From Streptomyces sp. NRRL WC-3618 (GTDB taxonomy: Bacteria; Actinomycetota; Actinomycetes; Streptomycetales; Streptomycetaceae), in NCBI RefSeq assembly GCF_001280005.1, contig NZ_LGDW01000110.1, positions 1 to 10,041 of the forward strand: a DNA stretch of 10,041 nt. The letters run 5' to 3'. Positions within the stretch are counted from its first letter, which is position 1. Each line of letters starts with the position of its first letter. Below the pieces are notes generated by a model. It was not told the DNA's origin. It searched no databases and was given only the letters and a program-made list of their open reading frames with translations. Both the position numbers and the translations under genes were made by a program. This document shows positions 7,244-10,041 of the stretch, one piece after another.

Positions 7244-7540
7244 TCAGGCCTCGATACCGGGCAGCAGGCCGGTCACGGGGGCGGCCATGTCGGTCAGCTG
7301 GCTCAGCTGCTGGAGGTCGTTCAGGCGGTTGAGCTGGGTCAGCTGGCTGGAGACCCGAGGCAGGTCCTCGTGGTACTGGGCGGGAATCTCGCTCACGGCG
7401 AGCGAGTCGAGCTGGGCGATCGGGTTCAGCTTGCCCGCGTTCTGGTCGACGGCGGGAGCCGCACTGGCCAGCGGGGCGGCGAGGCCGGTGACGCCGGCGG
7501 CGAGAGCAACGGCGGCGGCGATTCGTCGTGTTGAGATCAT
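7244..7540 (-). CDS. Small secreted protein with Leu-every-third-residue repeat
   Basis: This is a 98-residue protein of unknown function. Residues 1-27 are a clear Sec signal peptide: basic n-region ISTRR, hydrophobic core from about 8 to 24, and an ASA-AP cleavage site after A27. The mature part is about 71 residues, has no Cys, and is rich in Gln, Leu and Asn. From 67 to 82, Leu falls at 67, 70, 73, 76, 79 and 82, a strict three-residue period. SQLT occurs at both 65-68 and 80-83, reflecting a direct 12-base repeat at 7292-7303 and 7337-7348. It ends with APVTGLLPGIEA, which I associate with uncharacterised Streptomyces secreted proteins. A GAGGA lies only one base before the ATG, an unusually tight spacing. 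It is convergent with the siderophore operon and probably unrelated to it. Confidence 0.75.
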   Translation of the reverse strand: MISTRRIAAAVALAAGVTGLAAPLASAAPAVDQNAGKLNPIAQLDSLAVSEIPAQYHEDLPRVSSQLTQLNRLNDLQQLSQLTDMAAPVTGLLPGIEA

Positions 7541-7608
7541 GTCCTCATGAACGGCGCGCGCCCCGCACCGGACACGGGCACCCCGCCCCGCTCACTCGTC
7601 AGGCTCAT
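7537..7608 (-). other. Possible 23-codon leader ORF coupled to the secreted protein gene
   Basis: An ORF of 23 codons (starting MSLTSERGG, ending FMRT) begins at 7608 directly behind a GGGAGG and ends in a TGA that overlaps the ATG of the secreted protein as ATGA. Its third codon positions are mostly G or C. The ribosome binding site touches the start codon with no spacer, and the frame is open further upstream, so this may be chance. It is noted because the secreted protein lacks a well-spaced site of its own. Confidence 0.2.
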
Positions 7609-7711
7609 CCTCCCGCTGCGTTTGCCGAGGTTCCCCGAACGGAGGACGCTCAGGAGGAGAGGTCCCCCGCGGCCCGCTCCTATCGGGCCGCGCCCCTCGG
7701 AGGAGGTCACC
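7541..7711. promoter_or_regulatory. Divergent intergenic region with hairpin near the SnoaL-like gene start
   Basis: These 171 bases separate two divergent genes and should contain both promoters, although no convincing -10/-35 pair is seen. On the - strand a GGGAAC at about 7632-7637 resembles an ECF -35 element but has no clear partner. On the + strand a 9-bp perfect stem (7668-7676 with 7684-7692) exposes the loop CTCCTAT (7677-7683). CTCCT is complementary to AGGAG of the ribosome binding site AGGAGG at 7701-7706, only 9 bases after the stem. A control of translation by loop pairing is possible but unproven. Confidence 0.4.
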
Positions 7712-8089
7712 ATGGGCACCGCGGCAAGCTCCACCTTCGACACCGAAGCACTGCGCCGGGGTATCGAAGGCCAGGACGCGACAGCACTGCTGTCGCTCTA
7801 CGCCGACGACGCCGAAGTGCGCGTCGTCGACCACAAGACCCAGCCCAGCCACCCGATGGTCATGCACGGGCGCGGAGAGATCAGCGCCATGCTGAACGAT
7901 GTCTACAGCAGGGACATGACCCACAAGCTGGAAAAGGTCGTCGTCCAGGGCGACCAGGTCGCCTACACCGAGTCCTGCCTGTACCCGGACGGAGTCCGCG
8001 TCCTCGCCGGATCGATGATGTCCCTGCGCGACGGCAAGATCGTCGACCAGACCATGCTGCAGGCATGGGATGAGGAGGAAGGCGGGTGA
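7712..8089 (+). CDS. SnoaL/NTF2-like superfamily protein
   Basis: This 125-residue cytosolic protein has the size and layout of the SnoaL-like (ketosteroid isomerase/NTF2 cone) fold. It opens with a helical segment (TEALRRGIEGQDATALLSLY, 11-30), followed by the family hallmark LYADDAEVRVVD (29-40). The helix GRGEISAMLNDVY (53-65) comes next. Later strands include YTESCLYPDG (85-94) and the end DGKIVDQTMLQAWD (107-120). Members may be isomerases, hydrolases or simple binding proteins, and no catalytic assignment is possible. ATG 7712 is chosen because AGGAGG at 7701-7706 precedes it by 5 bases; the frame opens at 7547, but that Pro/Arg-rich extension lacks a ribosome binding site and family features. 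It stands alone between a divergent and a convergent gene, so it is probably transcribed by itself. Confidence 0.8.
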   Translation: MGTAASSTFDTEALRRGIEGQDATALLSLYADDAEVRVVDHKTQPSHPMVMHGRGEISAMLNDVYSRDMTHKLEKVVVQGDQVAYTESCLYPDGVRVLAGSMMSLRDGKIVDQTMLQAWDEEEGG

Positions 8090-8096
8090 ATCCCCC

Positions 8097-8115
8097 GGCC
8101 GGGCGGAGTCCGGCC
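8097..8115. terminator. Hairpin between convergent genes
   Basis: GGCCGG (8097-8102) and CCGGCC (8110-8115) form a 6-bp stem around a 7-base loop. It sits in the 37-base gap between the stops of the SnoaL-like gene and the convergent CU044_5270-family gene, a typical place for a shared terminator. The short stem and lack of a U-tract keep the confidence moderate. Confidence 0.5.
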
Positions 8116-8126
8116 CGAGGGCGTGA

Positions 8127-9101
8127 TCAGCGCATCCAGGCGCTGTAGTCCATGACATCGCCCGCCTTCAGGCCCCACTGGGGCTCCGCCACGGCGGCGG
8201 TGTTCTCCAGGCCGAGGACGGCACCGGTGACCGGGTCCATGATCAGCATCAGTCGGTAGCCGCGCCCGTCGCACACATACGCCTGACCGGGCCGCCCGAG
8301 CCGGTCCGTGACCCGGCCGACGGGCCGCAGTCCCCCGGCGTCCGCCAGCATCCGGGCGACGGCCGCGTTCTCGCGAGCTCCGAGGGTCCAGTGGTTGAGC
8401 AACACCTGGACCGCGTCCAGGAGTTCGGGGGTGGTCAGTGCGGTGTCCTGGTGCTGCGCCTCCTGAAGGTAGGCCTTCAGCCGTTGCGGGTCGTGCGGCG
8501 GCGGCGACTCGGGCGGGGCGTCGCTCCAGCTCGGCCCGAACGTCTGCTCGCTGATGACGTGGCCGTCCTCGACCAGCCCGGGTTCGTCGTCTCCCTCGCT
8601 GAGGACGAGCCGACCGGGGTGCTGCGGATCGGTCGCGACGACCAGTTCCGTATGACTCGCGTCGGCCCGCCAGCGCACGACACGTTCGACGGGCAGCGTG
8701 ATCGGGGGCTTGTCCTCGGACATGCCCATGCTCCAGGTCTGTACGTGGGTGCCCCTCAGGAGTTTCGGTGCGCCGTCCTCGGCCGCCGCGTCGGCGATCT
8801 CGGCCATCCTCGCCAGCGGTACGGGCGTGGAGTCGGCGTGCACGAGGAGCGGACGGGGAGCGGCCACCGCCGGGGTGGTGTTCGGGCCCGCGAGGAGCAG
8901 GGCCGTCGCGGTCACCGCGACGGCCATGACGGTCGCGAGGCTCCAGGTCCAGCGGGTGCGACGGCGACCGGACGAGTTCCGGCCGTGCAGGAGCCTGTTG
9001 AGCCGGCGTTCCGCGTCGTGGTCCAGGGGCCCTTCGCCGAAGTGGGGGCCGTCGGCCGGCACCGGGTTGGCGCCGCGCAGCAGGTCGAGTTCGTCAGGCA
9101 T
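8127..9101 (-). CDS. CU044_5270-family membrane-anchored protein, likely partner of the ECF sigma factor
   Basis: The product has 324 residues. A cytoplasmic N-terminal part (1-50) begins with PDELDLLRG, typical of the CU044_5270 family. A single transmembrane helix at about 51-71 follows, then a long extracytoplasmic domain. The C-terminal signature is recognisable: [18 protein letters not shown] (282-299), then a Gly-rich stretch and DYSAWMR at the end. No HxxxCxxC zinc anti-sigma motif is present. Genes of this family often directly follow an ECF sigma gene, as here, where the start overlaps the sigma stop by 8 bases (ATGCCTGA) and has AGGA at 9110-9113. The topology suits a membrane sensor that holds or tunes the sigma factor, but an anti-sigma activity is inference. 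I am sure of the topology and fairly sure of the family. Confidence 0.8.
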   Translation of the reverse strand: MPDELDLLRGANPVPADGPHFGEGPLDHDAERRLNRLLHGRNSSGRRRTRWTWSLATVMAVAVTATALLLAGPNTTPAVAAPRPLLVHADSTPVPLARMAEIADAAAEDGAPKLLRGTHVQTWSMGMSEDKPPITLPVERVVRWRADASHTELVVATDPQHPGRLVLSEGDDEPGLVEDGHVISEQTFGPSWSDAPPESPPPHDPQRLKAYLQEAQHQDTALTTPELLDAVQVLLNHWTLGARENAAVARMLADAGGLRPVGRVTDRLGRPGQAYVCDGRGYRLMLIMDPVTGAVLGLENTAAVAEPQWGLKAGDVMDYSAWMR

Positions 9102-9642
9102 GGCCGTGTTCCTTCGGGGAGTTCACGTCGGCGGCGAGCGCGGGGCGGATCCGGTCGATCTCGGTTCTCAGCCGGCGCCGGGCCCGGTGCAACCGCATCG
9201 CCGCCGCGCGCGTACCGCAGTCCAGGGCCACGGCGACCTCTTCGACTGCGAGTTCCTCCCAGGCCGTCAGGCGCAGTATCTCCTGGTCGGCCGGGGTCAG
9301 CCGGGCGAGCGCCTCGTGCACCCAGGCGCCCGGCGCGTCGGCGTCGGGGCTCGCCACGACCTGTCTGCCGTGCGCGGTCTCGTCGTTGCCCAGCCGGTCG
9401 ACGAGCCGACGGCGGCGGCCCTGGCCGCGTACCGCGTTGGCCAGGCAGTTGCGCGCCACGCCGTACAGCCAGGGCAAGGGAGTGGCCGGCAGGTCGCCGC
9501 GGCGCCGCCAGGCGACGGTGAACACGTCCGCCACCACTTCCTCCACCTCGCTGGTACGGCCGTCCAGTCGCCGAGCGACATAGCGGCTGACCGCCCAGTA
9601 GTGCTCGCGATAGGCAGCGGCGAAGGTCTCGTCGTTGCTCAT
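9094..9642 (-). CDS. ECF-type RNA polymerase sigma factor
   Basis: A 182-residue sigma-70-family protein with only regions 2 and 4, as in ECF sigma factors. Region 2 covers about 6-75: the helix [14 protein letters not shown] (34-47) corresponds to 2.2, and [16 protein letters not shown] (57-72) to the -10 recognition part. After a linker of about 35 residues, region 4 (about 108-162) shows [20 protein letters not shown] (115-134), then the helix-turn-helix with [19 protein letters not shown] (141-159), which should contact the -35 element. No extra C-terminal domain is present. ATG 9642 gives a normal N-terminus ([15 protein letters not shown]); longer in-frame starts would overlap ctaD. It is the first gene of a two-gene unit with the membrane protein behind it and is divergent from ctaD. 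Target promoters are unknown, but the mirrored element upstream suggests autoregulation. Confidence 0.9.
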   Translation of the reverse strand: MSNDETFAAAYREHYWAVSRYVARRLDGRTSEVEEVVADVFTVAWRRRGDLPATPLPWLYGVARNCLANAVRGQGRRRRLVDRLGNDETAHGRQVVASPDADAPGAWVHEALARLTPADQEILRLTAWEELAVEEVAVALDCGTRAAAMRLHRARRRLRTEIDRIRPALAADVNSPKEHGHA

Positions 9643-9747
9643 GTTCCGCCTGTGTCCGGCACTCCGCGGATCGTCACACCCGTTTCCGTGATTTTCCTCG
9701 CGTCGTCCGAGTGTGACGTCCGGGCCGGGCGCGGACACAGGCGGGGC
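9643..9747. promoter_or_regulatory. Mirror-image divergent control region (nested inverted repeats)
   Basis: Two perfect inverted repeats share one dyad centre at 9695. The outer arms CCGCCTGTGTCCG (9646-9658) and CGGACACAGGCGG (9732-9744) are 13 bp; the inner arms CGTCACAC (9672-9679) and GTGTGACG (9711-9718) are 8 bp. Read towards either gene, the order is GTGTGACG, 13 unlike bases, CGGACACAGGCGG, 3 bases, start codon (ATG 9642 on the - strand, GTG 9748 on the + strand). The most economical reading is two identical divergent promoters or operators. TGTGAC could be a -35 and GGACAC a -10 element, which would give nearly leaderless mRNAs, or AGGCGG could serve as a weak ribosome binding site. 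The repeats are seen directly; the roles are inferred. Confidence 0.75.
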
Positions 9748-10041
9748 GTGAAGACCATCAACATCGAACCCCGCACCACCACGAGGCTCAGAAGCGTGAA
9801 GTGGCTGACGACCACGGACCACAAGACGATCGGCACGCTGTATCTGGTGACGTCGTTCGCGTTCTTCTGCATCGGTGGCGTGCTGGCGCTGTTCATGCGC
9901 GCCGAGCTGGCCCGGCCGGGTCTGCAGATCATGTCGAACGAACAGTTCAACCAGGCGTTCACGATGCACGGCACGATCATGCTGCTGATGTTCGCGACGC
10001 CGCTGTTCGCCGGTTTCACCAACTGGATCATGCCGCTGCAG
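9748..10041 (+). CDS. ctaD: Cytochrome c oxidase subunit I, N-terminal part (cut by window end)
   Basis: Ninety-eight codons are present and the gene runs off the window. Subunit I is the membrane-embedded catalytic subunit of the aa3 oxidase of the respiratory chain, with hemes a and a3 and CuB. The sequence from [16 protein letters not shown] (18-33) through helix 1 (about 28-49), RAELARPG (51-58) and [20 protein letters not shown] (62-81) closely matches what I know of Streptomyces CtaD. H74 in MHGT is the low-spin heme a ligand. GTG 9748 is preferred because it stands at the mirror position of the sigma start codon; a GTG at 9688 is in frame but would cut into the repeats. The N-terminal tail ([15 protein letters not shown]) is shorter than I recall for the main CtaD, so this may be a second copy. 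It is divergent from a sigma gene, with no other cox gene visible before it. Confidence 0.88.
   Translation, partial: MKTINIEPRTTTRLRSVKWLTTTDHKTIGTLYLVTSFAFFCIGGVLALFMRAELARPGLQIMSNEQFNQAFTMHGTIMLLMFATPLFAGFTNWIMPLQ

Noticed and set aside
7547..7711. N-terminal extension of the SnoaL-like protein from the ATG at 7547
   Set aside because: The 55 extra residues are Pro/Arg-rich, lack a ribosome binding site and cover the hairpin region. ATG 7712 has AGGAGG and starts at the expected family boundary.
9643..9969. N-terminal extension of the sigma factor from an ATG at 9969 on the - strand
   Set aside because: It would run antisense through ctaD and the mirrored promoter, and the added residues have no sigma features.

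Overview
The base composition (very high G+C, third codon positions almost all G or C), the GTG/ATG starts, the protein families and a nearly textbook actinobacterial CtaD N-terminus all point to a Streptomyces or close relative. No database could be searched, so family names come from motif recognition.

Positions 42-7156 hold a tightly packed five-gene operon on the + strand. In order it encodes an ATP-grasp ligase, an IucA/IucC-type NRPS-independent siderophore (NIS) synthetase, a major facilitator exporter, a second NIS synthetase, and a fold-type III PLP-dependent decarboxylase. Each gene overlaps the next by 1-4 bases (GTGA, ATGA, TGATG, ATGA), so the five are probably translationally coupled. 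This family order is the same as I recall for pvsABCDE, the vibrioferrin operon of Vibrio parahaemolyticus. The inferred product is a carboxylate siderophore of vibrioferrin type. It would be built from citrate and/or 2-oxoglutarate, an amino-acid-derived amine and another amino acid, and then exported. No iron-siderophore uptake genes and no iron box are visible here; they may lie upstream of base 1. A strong hairpin at 7177-7207 closes the operon.

Positions 7244-8089 carry two small genes. On the - strand is a secreted 98-residue protein with a strict Leu-every-third-residue stretch. On the + strand, divergent from it, is a 125-residue SnoaL/NTF2-like protein. A hairpin at 7668-7692, just before the ribosome binding site of the SnoaL-like gene, carries an anti-Shine-Dalgarno loop.

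Positions 8127-9642 on the - strand carry an ECF-type sigma factor overlapping by 8 bases a membrane-anchored CU044_5270-family protein, which looks like a sigma/partner pair. The sigma gene is divergent from a cytochrome c oxidase subunit I gene (ctaD, cut by the window end). The 105-base intergenic region holds two perfect inverted repeats (8-bp inner, 13-bp outer arms) that share one dyad centre at 9695. As a result both genes have the same element, GTGTGACG-N13-CGGACACAGGCGG-N3-start codon. This suggests that the sigma gene and this ctaD copy are co-regulated, perhaps by the sigma factor itself.

The most interesting points are the vibrioferrin-like operon in an actinomycete and the mirror-image promoter between the sigma gene and ctaD.
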